A stretch of DNA of 64,000 bases from Porcisia hertigi (GCF_017918235.1 NC_090594.1:62001-126000); one strand, 5' to 3'; positions 1 to 10,019 are shown, counted from the first letter of the stretch. The notes: a model not told the origin generated them from the letters alone. Program-made: numbers and translations.

Positions 1-1321
1 TCCTCCACACCGGCAGCGTTCATCCTCCACTTTATCAGGATTTTACCCTTCAGCTTTGCAGGTGTGTACGAGGATGCATCGAGGTCGGAGAGAAACAGTC
101 TTTCGTGGAAAACACTTCGAATAATAGCCGCCATGCAGTTTGTCTGTCTTGGGCTTGGGTGCGCTTCGAGGGATACGATAACGGGGAATTCGCGAGGGTT
201 CCAGGCGCCTTCAGGAGCCTCAGCGGGGTTTTGAAACGCGTAGTCGTTGATCGTCTGGATAACATCGTTAAAGGATATTTTTGTGGTCATTGTACACACG
301 TGATACACGACAGGTATGCCTCTAGGACCATCCCAGCAATCTACTTCAACACAGCGACAACCAGCCAAAAGAGCATCTCGGTACATGCTGCACGCGCTCT
401 CAGAGTTGAGCTGATTGCCGGAGAGATAGGTGTTGTAAGAGCTGTTGATAAAACCGTGTGGCAGTGGGTGATCCATCGAGTCTGTCAGCCGAAGTTGGCG
501 CGGCTCCACGATGGAGTGGTGGTGCGGGTGGAGCAGAAAAGCAGTGAACATGCTCAACGGCATTCGGTCTGAATCCTTATTTCTGAACAAGTTGAATAAA
601 GACGCACAGCGCATCGGCGTCACAGTGGCGCCAGCGTCGTTGGCAACGCAGAAGCGGGTGAACTCCTCGGCCGTCATGCCGGATACGATGTCGCACGTCT
701 GCCTCTCGTAGATACGGCGCACAGCCTGGGCCTCTCGGAAGTAGCGGAAGAACTGGCAAAATTCGTGGTAGTCGAGGTAGGTGTCCTTGTCCTTGTCGCA
801 CTGACGAAAGCGGTAGGTAAACTCCTCGGCTGGCAGGCCGCCAAAGTGTTTCTTGACGAGTATCGAGATCTCATTGAAGGAGAGCCTCGTATTCCCCTGC
901 TTCGCCGCGATGGACCAGTATCGCCCGACAGACTCATTTGCTGCACCAACGCGGCTTTCGTCTAAAGACGTGCGGCGACGCCGCTCTAGAAACTCAACCC
1001 AGCTGTTGCGTTCCAGCTCTGTGGCGCAGACGAGATTCTGCAACCAGCCAAACTGGGACTCCACCTCAAAGCAGTACTGAAAGTGCTTGAGACCCGCCCT
1101 GCGGTAAATTTTGTGGGAAGAAGGTAGAGAGCGAATTGCCCACATGTCAGCAAAAAGAAGAGAACTGTGGCTCCCCGGAGCCGGTTGCAACTGAAGACCA
1201 TTATCCAGGGGTGAGAAAAAAAGATGTTTACCACCTTCACTTTGTAGTTGCGAGACACGCGAAAGAGGGATACACCCTTTTCTTTCAGCTCACCCGCAAG
1301 CTCCGTGCAGTTACGCTCCAC
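1..1321 (-). CDS. Phosphoinositide-specific phospholipase C, disrupted PH domain, C-terminus beyond window
   Basis: PI-PLC cleaves PIP2 to IP3 and diacylglycerol at membranes. The main frame is open from the window edge up to an ATG at 1145. It shows the end of a PH domain (NSWVEFLE, about 1000-1030), an EF-hand loop DKDKDTYLDYHE (about 755-795), then the X domain with GCRCVEVDCWDG, the second histidine (codon 300-302), AFQNPAE and SLEAH. The Y and C2 domains must lie beyond position 1. The first half of the PH domain (KGVSLFRVSRNYKVKV) is in a different frame, upstream of a run of seven A on the plus strand at 1216-1222; that frame has no ATG before a stop near 1336. The position of the first catalytic histidine (SSHNTYL in the family) reads SSYNTYL, with the Tyr codon at 435-437. 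Ca ligands E, D, N and E look kept. It is either a degenerating gene, a paralogue with altered activity, or a homopolymer sequencing error plus a real His loss. Family call is secure; integrity is not. Confidence 0.85.
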
Positions 1322-1443
1322 AGAGGAGTTCCATCAACCCTCCGCAGTCGAAGAACAGGACATGATAGCACTCCCACCCACCCCAGCATTCGTTCATAAA
1401 AAAAAAACGGTGTAAAGGAACTACGTGGTGTAAACTGTGCTTA

Positions 1444-1590
1444 TTTCTTCTGTTTCCCGTCGGCAGGGGGGGGGAGGGAAGGGAAGGGAAGGGAAGGGAA
1501 GGGAAGGGAAGGGAAGGGAAGGGAAGGGAAGGGAAGGGAAGGGAAGGGAAGGGAAGGGAAGGGAAGGGAAGGGAAGGGAAGGGAAGGGGA
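1444..1590 (-). promoter_or_regulatory. Candidate trans-splicing polypyrimidine tract for the phospholipase gene
   Basis: Read in the sense of the minus-strand unit, the GGGAA array becomes about 110 nt of TTCCC followed by a run of C. The first AG dinucleotides follow within about 30 nt, near 1440-1455. This is the layout of a spliced-leader acceptor site. The tract is far longer than the usual 15-40 nt. The assignment is inferred from layout only. Confidence 0.45.
1476..1585 (+). repeat. (GGGAA)22 microsatellite
   Basis: Twenty-two uninterrupted copies of GGGAA follow a G-rich lead-in. Runs of three G with two-base loops satisfy the standard G-quadruplex pattern many times over on the plus strand, which is the template strand for this transcription unit. 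Confidence 0.95.
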
Positions 1591-2602
1591 GACGTGTGCA
1601 ATAGAGAGGCGCAAAATGTGTAGAAGGAAGCAGCGAGGTAATGCCAGAAGGGTGAGACATCAAAAGGACAGGTGCAGCCGATGTGTATTCTTGAGGTGGA
1701 GGCTGTCACATAAGAAAGGTAGGTACAGAGCGACCCAGGAAGCATAGCAGCGGAGCAACGTGTCTGTTGTGTTGCAAAGTATCCGGCAGGTGCTCTGCGC
1801 CTAAACCGTTGGCTTGCATTCATCATTGAACACCGCCGCGGTGTCTCCTTACCATTTCGTGCGAAGTACGCTTTCACGAGCACACAATGGCGGCTATGGA
1901 GAATGACAGCTGACCAAGCGGGTAATGTCAAAGTAATCTTGGTTGTTTGGGTGTGTACTAGCGCGGTAGAGGTTATCCACGCCTCACTTGAGCATGGATG
2001 GATGAGGAATTATCGCCTGCAGAGCATCAGGCCCTACTTCAGTGATTGTCCCCGTCTAACCAGACAAATGGTGATGCCACTCACACAGTGTCACCGCCTG
2101 TTCAATTTTGAACCCGTCAAGCGCTCAATCCCACACCACATAATCACACACGCCTCTTTCCATTCTCCCGAAACCAAAGCGGACGTGCACACCCCATGCA
2201 TACGCGCACATATAATAGGTACACAGATATACAGCGCAAAAGGGCGCACCATTCAAGCTCAGTCTGACGCTGCAAAACGCAGCACAATTGTCGGAAGTCG
2301 TCGAAAGCGCCACGAAACCCCATCCCTTCTGGGCAGCGCCCTCTCACCACCTTCCGTGTTCTCATTCCAAGACTGAGAACACCTCACAAAGCAGTGAGAG
2401 CAAATTTTCATAGGGACTCTCTGCAAGGCAAGTAGGGAAAGAAGAGCATGGCACACGGGGGTGTGTAAACTTAACAGCTGCGATTGATCTCACACCTGGA
2501 CGTGTGAGCTCTTGTGCGTGTGTGTGTGTGTGTGTCGTTGAATCTTGATCACAGTCAAGTACGTCGCCCATGATTGACAAAGAAGTGTTTTGCATCCAAC
2601 GT

Positions 2603-3015
2603 GTCAACTCTGCCGTACGACACAGGAGTCCGACTCCACACGCCACTTCCTCTCTGTTACACACACACACCGACACACACACACACAGACACAGGCACAC
2701 ACAGAGCGCGTGGTGCAAAGCAGCGGTGCAACACGGGCACCGTCGTCTGGGCGCATGTCCTGCCTCGCACGGTGTGTCCACTGCCGCTTCACAGGTCGCC
2801 TCGCAACAGCTCCCATTACGCCCCGGACCACCACATTGTGCGCCACCGCCATCCCCCCCCTCTCCCTGGGGTGGGGAAGGGGTGGCTCAGGCCTCCCCAC
2901 CACCATCACATAGTGTGAGCTGCGAAACAGGCGTGGGACTCCCCTTGACACCTTCCTTCGCATATGAGGGGTGCATACGCTCGCACGGACGCAGCGCCAT
3001 CCAGAACCTGACCGC
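2603..3015 (+). mobile_element. SIDER-like dispersed repeat, copy 1 (truncated, diverged)
   Basis: This segment shares its left end (CTGCCGTACGACACAGG), a CA-rich tract, the stretch TGGGCGCATGTCCTGCC and the region around CATATGAGGGGTGCATACG with two longer copies at 49789-50374 and 57162-57752. It ends about 170 bp before the right end of those copies. SIDERs are short non-autonomous retroposons, relatives of ingi/L1Tc LINEs, common in Leishmania 3' UTRs. It lies in the probable 3' UTR of the E1-beta gene, antisense to transcription. The family name is inferred from size, location and genome type, not from a consensus match. Confidence 0.6.
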
Positions 3016-3400
3016 CGACAGGTGTATCGATAAATCCCTCAGACTTCTCCGACGTCACAAGCACCTCGCTTTGTCAACACCAGAACTAGTTCAGCAATGG
3101 CAGGGAAAAAGAAACTGCTTCGCCTCCCACAATAAGTGTGGGAGTACTGAACCCCCTCCTCGGCCACTCTCCCACGCTGAGATGTTTGGATCCCGTCAAT
3201 TATCATCCACGGGGGAGGGGGAAAGCGAAGACAAAAAGGGATCAAAGAGAGAAGAAAAGCCACGGGATCAACGCACTTGAGAGCCGAATCAGCTGCAAGT
3301 GCGAGTTAGGGTCTACGCTCGTTTTTGGCCGCGGCACAAGTCCCAGGGATAGCATGGGGAAGTACGGAAGAGAAAAAAGAAAAAGGGTAGCGTTGTGCAT

Positions 3401-4501
3401 TCAAAATTTCACCACAGACTTGATAGCGTCCAACAGCTTCAGCTCGTTTGGCAGGTAGAGTCTCTCGTGCAAAGGGACTGGCGTGTCCAAGCCGCACACG
3501 CGCATTGGTGGGGCCTCTAGTGAAAGGAAGCAGTCCTCTGTGATGCTAGATACCAACTCAGCACCGTACCCGCTCGTCTTTGGGGCCTCATGGGTGACGA
3601 TTACCTTACCCGTTTTCTTCACCGAACCCGCCACCAGCTCGCGGTCCCACGGCAACAAGCTGCGGAGGTCAATAAGCTCCACGGATATACCCTCCTCAAG
3701 CGCCATCTTTGCCGCCCTGGCCGCCATGTACACTTGAGAACCGTAGGTGACGATTGTCACATCACGCCCCTCCACGAGAACTCGGCCCTTACCCAGCGGA
3801 AGAGTGTAGTAGTCTGGGTTCACCTCCTCGACAGCACTGCGGTAGAGAATCTTGGGCTCAAAAAAGATGCACGGATCGTTCTCCTCCATACACTTCAACA
3901 GCAGACCCTTAGCCTCCGACGGGGATGATGGCATGACAATCTTCAAACCAGGGCAATGGTTGAAATAACCCTCAACGCTCTGTGAGTGGTAAATGCCGCC
4001 ATGTCCCACCGCAGAGCAGGGTGCACGAATGAGCATCCCGCAGTGGAAATTGCCACCTGTGCGAAAGCGGTACTTGGCCGCCTCGTTCACGATTTGATCA
4101 AAGGCTGGGAAAATATAGTCAGCGAATTGTACCTCGGCGATGGGATGCCAGCCAACGGCAGCCATGCCCACCGCAAAACCTACAATACCCTGCTCTGTGA
4201 GGGGCGAATCGATCACCTTTTGTGGACCATGCTTCTTTCGCAGATCAAGCGTGCAACGAAAAACGCCGCCGAACTCGACGTCTTCGCCCAGGAGAACCGT
4301 CTTCTCTTTGGACAACGCGTGATCCAGACCAGAGTTGATTGCCTGAAACAAATTCATCTTTACGCCGTTACACGTCGCCTCTTCTTCACCAGACACCGGT
4401 GCAAAACGGAACTCACTCGGTTGAACACTGGCGTGTCGCTTCGCCGTCGCACAGCTTGCTGCAGCGGCAATAGTGGCAGAAACAACGGAAAGGCGACGCA
4501 T
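3401..4501 (-). CDS. 2-oxoisovalerate dehydrogenase E1 beta subunit, mitochondrial
   Basis: This is the beta subunit of the E1 component of the branched-chain 2-oxoacid dehydrogenase complex. It helps decarboxylate the oxoacids of Leu, Ile and Val in the mitochondrial matrix, together with E1 alpha and thiamine diphosphate. The protein has 366 residues, the normal length. Residues 1-35 (MRRLSVVSATIAAAASC onward) look like a mitochondrial presequence. The body shows family stretches such as LLGEDVEFGGVFRCTLDLRK, DSPLTEQGIVGFAVGMA, FADYIFPAFDQIVNE and GHGGIYHSQSVEGYF, and ends with the transketolase C-terminal domain (VTIVTYGS, VELIDLRSLLPWD). The ATG at 4501 is chosen because the upstream frame offers only a TTG. 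No defects are visible. Pyruvate dehydrogenase beta is the nearest alternative, but the sequence fits the branched-chain type better. Confidence 0.95.
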   Translation of the reverse strand: MRRLSVVSATIAAAASCATAKRHASVQPSEFRFAPVSGEEEATCNGVKMNLFQAINSGLDHALSKEKTVLLGEDVEFGGVFRCTLDLRKKHGPQKVIDSPLTEQGIVGFAVGMAAVGWHPIAEVQFADYIFPAFDQIVNEAAKYRFRTGGNFHCGMLIRAPCSAVGHGGIYHSQSVEGYFNHCPGLKIVMPSSPSEAKGLLLKCMEENDPCIFFEPKILYRSAVEEVNPDYYTLPLGKGRVLVEGRDVTIVTYGSQVYMAARAAKMALEEGISVELIDLRSLLPWDRELVAGSVKKTGKVIVTHEAPKTSGYGAELVSSITEDCFLSLEAPPMRVCGLDTPVPLHERLYLPNELKLLDAIKSVVKF

Positions 4502-5480
4502 CCTACCGAAGAGAAAAGCAAAACTAAAAGCTAAGAGCGCTTGTTGAAATACCAAAAGAAGAAGAAATGGACAGACTTCCCCTATTTGTGACGTGATGAA
4601 CTCGATCTACTGGAAGGTGAAGCAAATCGCGCGAGTCTATGAAGCGCGAAGCACCAATGTATACCCTAAGAGCAGTAGAACGTCAAACGAGGGTGATGCG
4701 TTTTCCTGGTGCACGTTCGGTGACTGTGGGGATAGAGGAAGGCGTGGTGTGTATAACTAATGTGAATGAGGCATAGATGTTATAAACGTATCGAATCGAT
4801 GGGGATGCGGAATACAAAACGTCGCGAGCAGAGCGACGTGAGCAACCAAAATAGCCCAAGTCGCCTTTTTTGTTTTGGTATGTTGACCCTGGTGAAATAC
4901 TCTTTTGAAACGGTGGATTTTCCTCCGTGCGTGGCCGCTGAGGAAGTGGAAGCTCCAGAAGAAATCGAGAAGAGGATACTCGTAGCGAGTGCAAGGCAGG
5001 TGGAGTCAGTGGCAATGATGACCAAGGGTTGGTTAAGCGTAGGTCGAACGATGGGGGAGAGGAGGAAGAGGAGAGGGACCATGCCAGAGGCGAAAGGAAG
5101 AGCAACAGTCCATCGGGATATCGTGACTTTTCAGCATCTAAATTGAGAACAATCTGTCCCACTTGGGGGGGGGGGGGGGGGTACACGCAATGGCTTTTCC
5201 GCGGACCGCCAAACAGCGGCAGCACGTCCACTCTGAAACGGCGGACAGAGACTATTCTTGTTCTTCAGAACGGCGCATGACGCGCGCTCTGGGATCTGCA
5301 ATTACACCTATGCGTAGCTGTCACAAGTCGCAAGAACAACACGAGAACCTAAAGCAAGATGGAAAAGCAGCATGCGGAGAATTCAACTGTCGCTACACTC
5401 CTTCGGCCAGCTGAGAAGGGAAATAGAGATCGAGGAGACAACTTAGCAGGAGAAGAGAGAAGGCAGTCATGATCGCACGT
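4502..5480. other. Intergenic spacer
   Basis: I see no gene. A run of seventeen G lies at 5165-5181. An open frame at 4683-5231 has unstructured low-complexity content and is not supported. Confidence 0.7.
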
Positions 5481-6188
5481 CTATTGGAACAAGGAAAAGT
5501 TGAGCTTACGCACGATGGAGTGAACCGACTCTACCGTACATGTGTGATAGCGGAAGCCTGTGGTTCCCGAGACGCTGTGCTCCCGCAGAGGAGATGCATC
5601 GCGAAGGGAGACCGTTTCGCAGTCATCCTCATCGGTATCAGCACTGCGCACTTCCTCGTGCCTCAGTCGCAGTGACATGTGGCCACTCGCCAAGTCACTT
5701 GGGCTCCTGGAAATGTCTGTATAAGGCGATGCCGGCGGGGACGGTGAGCGCACGAAAGTGTCTCGGGATACGTCTACCGGGGTGCTCTTGTGGCACACCG
5801 CATGGCTAAGGATCGGCTGTGCGGCGGCGTCAGCTCCAGAGGGTGAGTCAGACGCGCAAGCCAGCTCCTCAAGCAGCGTGCGCGGCGCTGTGGCGACAAC
5901 TGCGGTCGTGTGAGGGAGGAATGAGCAGGGCGGCGCGGATGCGCTCGCCGTGGGCGACTGGACTACGGCGATCCGTTTGAGGGAATCCTTAGAGGCGCCT
6001 CCGTTCACTGGCGCGCGCGTGAAGCAAGGACGAACAATCGAGGACGACGCACATCGAGCATGTGGTGCGCGCAACCGCTTCTCTGCGGCAGAGACTGCAA
6101 TAGAGGCTGCGTACGCAACGGGATCGAACACTTTCGACTCTTTTGGAGACTCACCGCTCACCCCTGTGTGCTTTTTCCGAAGAGGCAT
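5481..6188 (-). CDS. Hypothetical protein, 235 aa, Ser/Ala/Pro-rich
   Basis: I do not recognise this protein. It begins with an ATG at 6188 (MPLRKKHTGVSGESPKESK); the frame upstream offers only a GTG. The sequence is rich in Ser, Ala, Pro and Arg and looks mostly disordered. There is no membrane span and no domain I can name. An acidic patch (SADTDEDDCE) lies near residue 190, and the last residues (TVESVHSIVRKLNFSLF) could form a short helix. It lies between the CFAP99-like gene upstream and E1-beta downstream in the unit. Such low-complexity proteins are common in this lineage and often poorly conserved. Its length and position make it a plausible gene. Confidence 0.6.
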   Translation of the reverse strand: MPLRKKHTGVSGESPKESKVFDPVAYAASIAVSAAEKRLRAPHARCASSSIVRPCFTRAPVNGGASKDSLKRIAVVQSPTASASAPPCSFLPHTTAVVATAPRTLLEELACASDSPSGADAAAQPILSHAVCHKSTPVDVSRDTFVRSPSPPASPYTDISRSPSDLASGHMSLRLRHEEVRSADTDEDDCETVSLRDASPLREHSVSGTTGFRYHTCTVESVHSIVRKLNFSLFQ

Positions 6189-6992
6189 CACCGGAGCGCA
6201 CCGCACACACAGACGCACCCGCCGTAGAACCCTTGCGCGTGCGATTGTCAGCCACTGATGCAGTAAAATGGAGAGATCAACTCAGGTCATTGGAAGGAAA
6301 AAAAAGAAAGTAATTAGCAAAACATCGATTCGTCAGCTCTACTATACCAAATGTACGTGGCGTTGGCTGAAGCGTCTTTGTGCCAACCAAAACCACGTCT
6401 GCACGCCAAATGACGAAGAGAGGTATAACGAGGAGGGGACATCACGACTTGGCTGCCCCCATCGACACACATGCACACCATATCCAGAAGAACACAAGAG
6501 AAGATCGAAAGGGAGGGGGTGGGTCTCCTCCGGGCTATTCGTAGCTACACATGGGTGTGGGGAGGGGGGTGGGAGGGATGTATGCATATGCTACAAGAGC
6601 TGCTAGGGACTGGTGAAACCATACATCTTTGCATCTTTCTCTTACCTGCCTCCCCCCCCCTCCTCCTCCCATGAGGAAACAGAATGGTGGCACACCTACG
6701 CTCCGTTTCAGGGATAAAATTGTTGTCTGTTAACGGTGGGCGGCATTGGGTACACAAAAAGCGCCAGCGGTATAGACATAAACACAATTCCATAGACTGT
6801 AAAATTATCGAACATGGTATGTAGGATGCGAAAAAAAAAGAAAGAAAAACATCTAAAGCGAGTCGGAGATAAAGGTAAGGAAGGTGGTCTCGTGAGAGGT
6901 GTTCCCCCACCTACCCTCCTGATTTCCTCCGACTCGCGGTACTATACATAGAGCGCATAGACCCACCAACACGTCGTCGTGTCGACTTTCTG
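6189..6992. other. Intergenic spacer
   Basis: No gene is seen. On the plus strand it is purine-rich, with several G-rich blocks around 6510-6580 and a C-rich block near 6651-6670. This agrees with pyrimidine-rich sense-strand spacers of the minus-strand unit. Confidence 0.7.
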
Positions 6993-9017
6993 TTACGCGG
7001 CCTGTTGAGCTTCTCTAAGCACACTGAGCTGCGCACCCGCTGCGCGTCGCACCAAGCCTGCCTCGTATTGCAACCACCTCTTGCGTTCCATCGAGGCACC
7101 GTCTTGAGAGCGCAGCAAAACCTCATGACTGCGCTGTCGCTCCGCCTCGAGAGTGGCACGGTAAGCATCCTTCTTGGCCTGTCGCCGGCCCTCCAGTTTT
7201 TCGTGGAGCTGCGCCACTCGCACTGCTTCCCTTGCGACCCGCTCCGCCTCCACTGCCGCTTTGTGGTTCATGTGCTGTGTCAACTTTACCTGATGGGCTT
7301 GCCGCTGCTCCTCACGATCGCGCAAGCACTTGCGCTCCAGGTGCTCACGCTTTTTGTGTGCGCGACTGTGCATTTCAGCCACCTGTTGCCGCCGCGTAGC
7401 CTCCTCGGCTGCCGCCTCCGCACGGAGGCGCTCCAGCGCGTCACTAACCTCGGCCAGTGACATGCGGCCCAAAGCGGCGTCTCTCTCCCCGTCCACAAAC
7501 ACCCGGCGCCGCTCGGCAGGTGTGGCCGCCCGCCTCTCCCGCAGCCTTTCGCGCAGCCGGTGGATTTCTTGAATCATCATTACCTGTTGTGTTTGACGCT
7601 GCACACTTGCCTCCTGCGCAGTAGCACGTAGCTGCTCCAACTCCTGCTTCACCTGAGCCACTACAGCGCTTTTATTTGCCACCGATTTGTCGATCGCTGC
7701 TGCGCAGTCGCGAGAGAGCTGCCTGCGCATCTGCTGGACATGCTGCTCGCGCTGGAGCAACGCGCGCTCCTTTTCCCGTCTATTATCGGCGGCCACCTCC
7801 TGGTACTGCTTTTTCATCGCCTGTATTTTCCGCCAGTGCGCCTGCACTCCTCGCTCACGTTGGGCCCGGACGCGGTCCTCGGCCTCCGTGGCGTTAATGT
7901 GACGCTGTACTGCCTCAATCTCGCGACGACGCTCCTCCTCTTCCCGCTGAGCCTGGCGCCACAGTTGCCACTCGGTGGCATCATGCACCCCCAACTCTAG
8001 ACTCTGCAGCGCCCTCTCCGCGTTGTTCAGCTGACGCTCTCGCACGCACGTCTCTCGCCACAGCGCCGCCGCCGTAGTAGGCACGGATTTGGACGTGGAA
8101 AGCAGCATGCGCAACTTCGCTGGCGACAAACGTTCTCTCTTAGCTGCTATGTTTTGATCAGCGCTCGTGGAGCAGTCCCCTGCGTTTGCAGGGTGGGTGG
8201 CGGAAACCGCCGCTTCGCGATGATGAAAAGAGAACCCCACAGGTGTTGTTGGTGCCCTCTTATGGGGGGCATGCGGTGGGAAGAAACTGGATTTTATGCG
8301 CGGCAGGCGAGGCTCTGGTACTGCAAAGGCCATTTGACGCACCTCGTATGGAGGCAAACGCGTATCAGCCAATGGCCGTAGCGCTGGTGGTGGTGGAGAC
8401 GCACGTGAAGGAACAGGAAGAGTCGGACGTTCAGTGAATCCAGAAGCTTCCCCCTCCGTCGCAGGGGGATCCACCGCTGTTGCCGAATGAGATGGCTGTC
8501 CGCGCAACCACTCCACCACGTTGTGCGTCGCGTCCGCAGCGACAGACGAAAGGGGAGCTAGAACGTGGTGCTGAATGAAGAAATCATCGTAAACGGCGCG
8601 CCACAGCGGAACTGCGTGGCGCAAAACAGCTTCGCTGGATAAGAGGAACTCCAAGAACTCGCACAAGCGAAGCGTCGGCATGCTACCCTGCAACATCTCT
8701 CGGATAGTCACGCCGCCAAGCGTGCGATACTGAAAGATGAAGAGATATGCAATAAGACACATGGATGATCTGTAGGCGCCGTTTCGCTTGTAGCAGCCTC
8801 GATAGCCCTCAAAGGCACCGTCGGAGAGATTCGCAAACCTCAAGAGGCCGAAGGCACAGTTTCGAACGAGCATAGTTTCGTCGCGGCTCAGATGCGGGTG
8901 GCGAGCCATATCGCTCGCTACGGCATCCTCCACAGCAATGTTTGATTTGCTGTCCGTCTGCCTCATGGCACACTCCGTGGCACGGAGCAGGGCGCTCCAG
9001 ACCTCTTTAGCGTGCAT
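6993..9017 (-). CDS. CFAP99-like flagellar protein, 674 aa
   Basis: This is probably a relative of cilia- and flagella-associated protein 99, an axonemal protein of motile cilia. Residues about 45-156 show the spacing I associate with that family: a helical block with CAFGLLRFANL, then SSMCLIAYLFIFQYRTLGG, IREML, LCEFLEFLLS, and finally WRAVYDDFFIQHHVLAPL. Residues about 160-320 are a Pro/Ser-rich linker. From about 330 to the end the protein is a long coiled coil rich in Arg, Glu, Gln and Ala, with many QREEEERRRE-type stretches. The ATG at 9017 is preferred because the in-frame codon at 9029 is GTG. The family call rests on remembered pattern similarity in the N-terminal third; the coiled coil alone would not be diagnostic. 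If right, it acts in the flagellum. Confidence 0.6.
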   Translation of the reverse strand: MHAKEVWSALLRATECAMRQTDSKSNIAVEDAVASDMARHPHLSRDETMLVRNCAFGLLRFANLSDGAFEGYRGCYKRNGAYRSSMCLIAYLFIFQYRTLGGVTIREMLQGSMPTLRLCEFLEFLLSSEAVLRHAVPLWRAVYDDFFIQHHVLAPLSSVAADATHNVVEWLRGQPSHSATAVDPPATEGEASGFTERPTLPVPSRASPPPPALRPLADTRLPPYEVRQMAFAVPEPRLPRIKSSFFPPHAPHKRAPTTPVGFSFHHREAAVSATHPANAGDCSTSADQNIAAKRERLSPAKLRMLLSTSKSVPTTAAALWRETCVRERQLNNAERALQSLELGVHDATEWQLWRQAQREEEERRREIEAVQRHINATEAEDRVRAQRERGVQAHWRKIQAMKKQYQEVAADNRREKERALLQREQHVQQMRRQLSRDCAAAIDKSVANKSAVVAQVKQELEQLRATAQEASVQRQTQQVMMIQEIHRLRERLRERRAATPAERRRVFVDGERDAALGRMSLAEVSDALERLRAEAAAEEATRRQQVAEMHSRAHKKREHLERKCLRDREEQRQAHQVKLTQHMNHKAAVEAERVAREAVRVAQLHEKLEGRRQAKKDAYRATLEAERQRSHEVLLRSQDGASMERKRWLQYEAGLVRRAAGAQLSVLREAQQAA

Positions 9018-10019
9018 AGAGGTAAGCACCTGTGGTTAGTAAAGGACGACAATGCTGTGGAAGGGTGCAGTCTAGTTAGAGCTACACAGAGAGATGATGA
9101 CGAGGAATACAAAAAGGGGGAGGAGGGAAGTTAAATACGGGGCGAGATGGCAATTTTCGTCGATGATTTCCATCGGAGGTGCGAGGTGAAGCGCGGTGCA
9201 CCAGAGCGACAGGAGTACGTTTGCCGCCGCTGGAGCGGCGGCCCGCACCTCCGCGTGCGTTCTGCGACAACACCTTTCAAAGGATCATTGAATTTAGAGG
9301 GAATCAAATAACGAAGTGAGCCAGTGTACGAGAGAATGCAACGAGATTGAAAATCATGTAAAAGTGTTATCCCCCACCCCACCCTTGGGAGGACACACCG
9401 CACCCACTGGCACCTCTGCATCACTTTCGCGAGCGACAGCGAACCAAGTGGAGTCGCAAAGGAGGGAGCGACTCGAGTGCTCTGTCTGCCTGTCTGCTCC
9501 GCACACACACACACACACACACACACACCGCCCCGTGTTTCCCAGAGCACAAATGGGAAGCGTCGGTATCAGTGCGAGTGCGGCTATGTGAGGGCCTGTG
9601 CATTAGGGCGTTGGAGTACCAATAAAATCAATAATGTGTGGAAATGACGTGCAGTAGCGAAGAAACGGGCGGCTGTAGAGAATGGGGGAAGGGGAGTGAG
9701 TGAACACACACCCATTGCGTGCACACCCACAGTCAACGATGCCGTAAAAAGCGCGACGCCCCAAGTGTGATAGACACTCGCGAGAGCGCCACGCCTGCCA
9801 CGGCAAGTGAGCTGCAAGCCTGCTTTCCTGATACCGCCCACTGAAATACTATCACTCCTGCTGCGCGGATCAAGGGGCGGCATTGTGCAGTGCACTGCTG
9901 GATACGCGGAAGCGGCAACGGTCTGTGCACGAGCAGACCATGGCATGAGGGTCAAGAAAAGCAGAGCTGGTCGCTATGCTCCACCTGCAGCACTTATTTT
10001 TCGCTGTGCAGTCGAAGAA
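9018..10019. other. Intergenic spacer with (CA)n
   Basis: No gene is seen. A (CA)n microsatellite spans 9502-9528. Small open frames here are short and unrelated to anything recognisable. Confidence 0.7.

Larger units (their letters stand above)
1322..3400. other. Intergenic spacer with pentamer repeat and dispersed repeat
   Basis: No gene is supported here. The spacer holds a (GGGAA) array at 1476-1585, a (TG)n tract at 2517-2535 and a partial copy of the dispersed repeat at 2603-3015. Long open frames through the pentamer array (Leu-Pro-Phe-Pro-Ser repeats) and through the dispersed repeat are artefacts of repetition. Confidence 0.75.

Noticed and set aside
1476-1585. Telomeric or subtelomeric repeat
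   Set aside because: The unit is GGGAA, not the kinetoplastid TTAGGG, and ordinary housekeeping genes lie directly downstream.
1311-1931. 206-codon minus-strand frame with Leu-Pro-Phe-Pro-Ser repeats
   Set aside because: It is a translation of the (GGGAA) microsatellite in one frame; other frames give similar repeats and there is no protein-like sequence on either side.
2570-3280. Open frame shared by all three dispersed repeats (also about 50498-49983 and 57090-57557)
   Set aside because: The shared peptide follows from DNA similarity; several frames stay open equally, the CA tract gives His-Thr repeats, and flanks differ. No evidence of selection on protein.
4683-5231. 182-codon minus-strand frame
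   Set aside because: Low-complexity Ser/Pro/Leu content with no domain, lying in a pyrimidine-rich spacer; likely chance.
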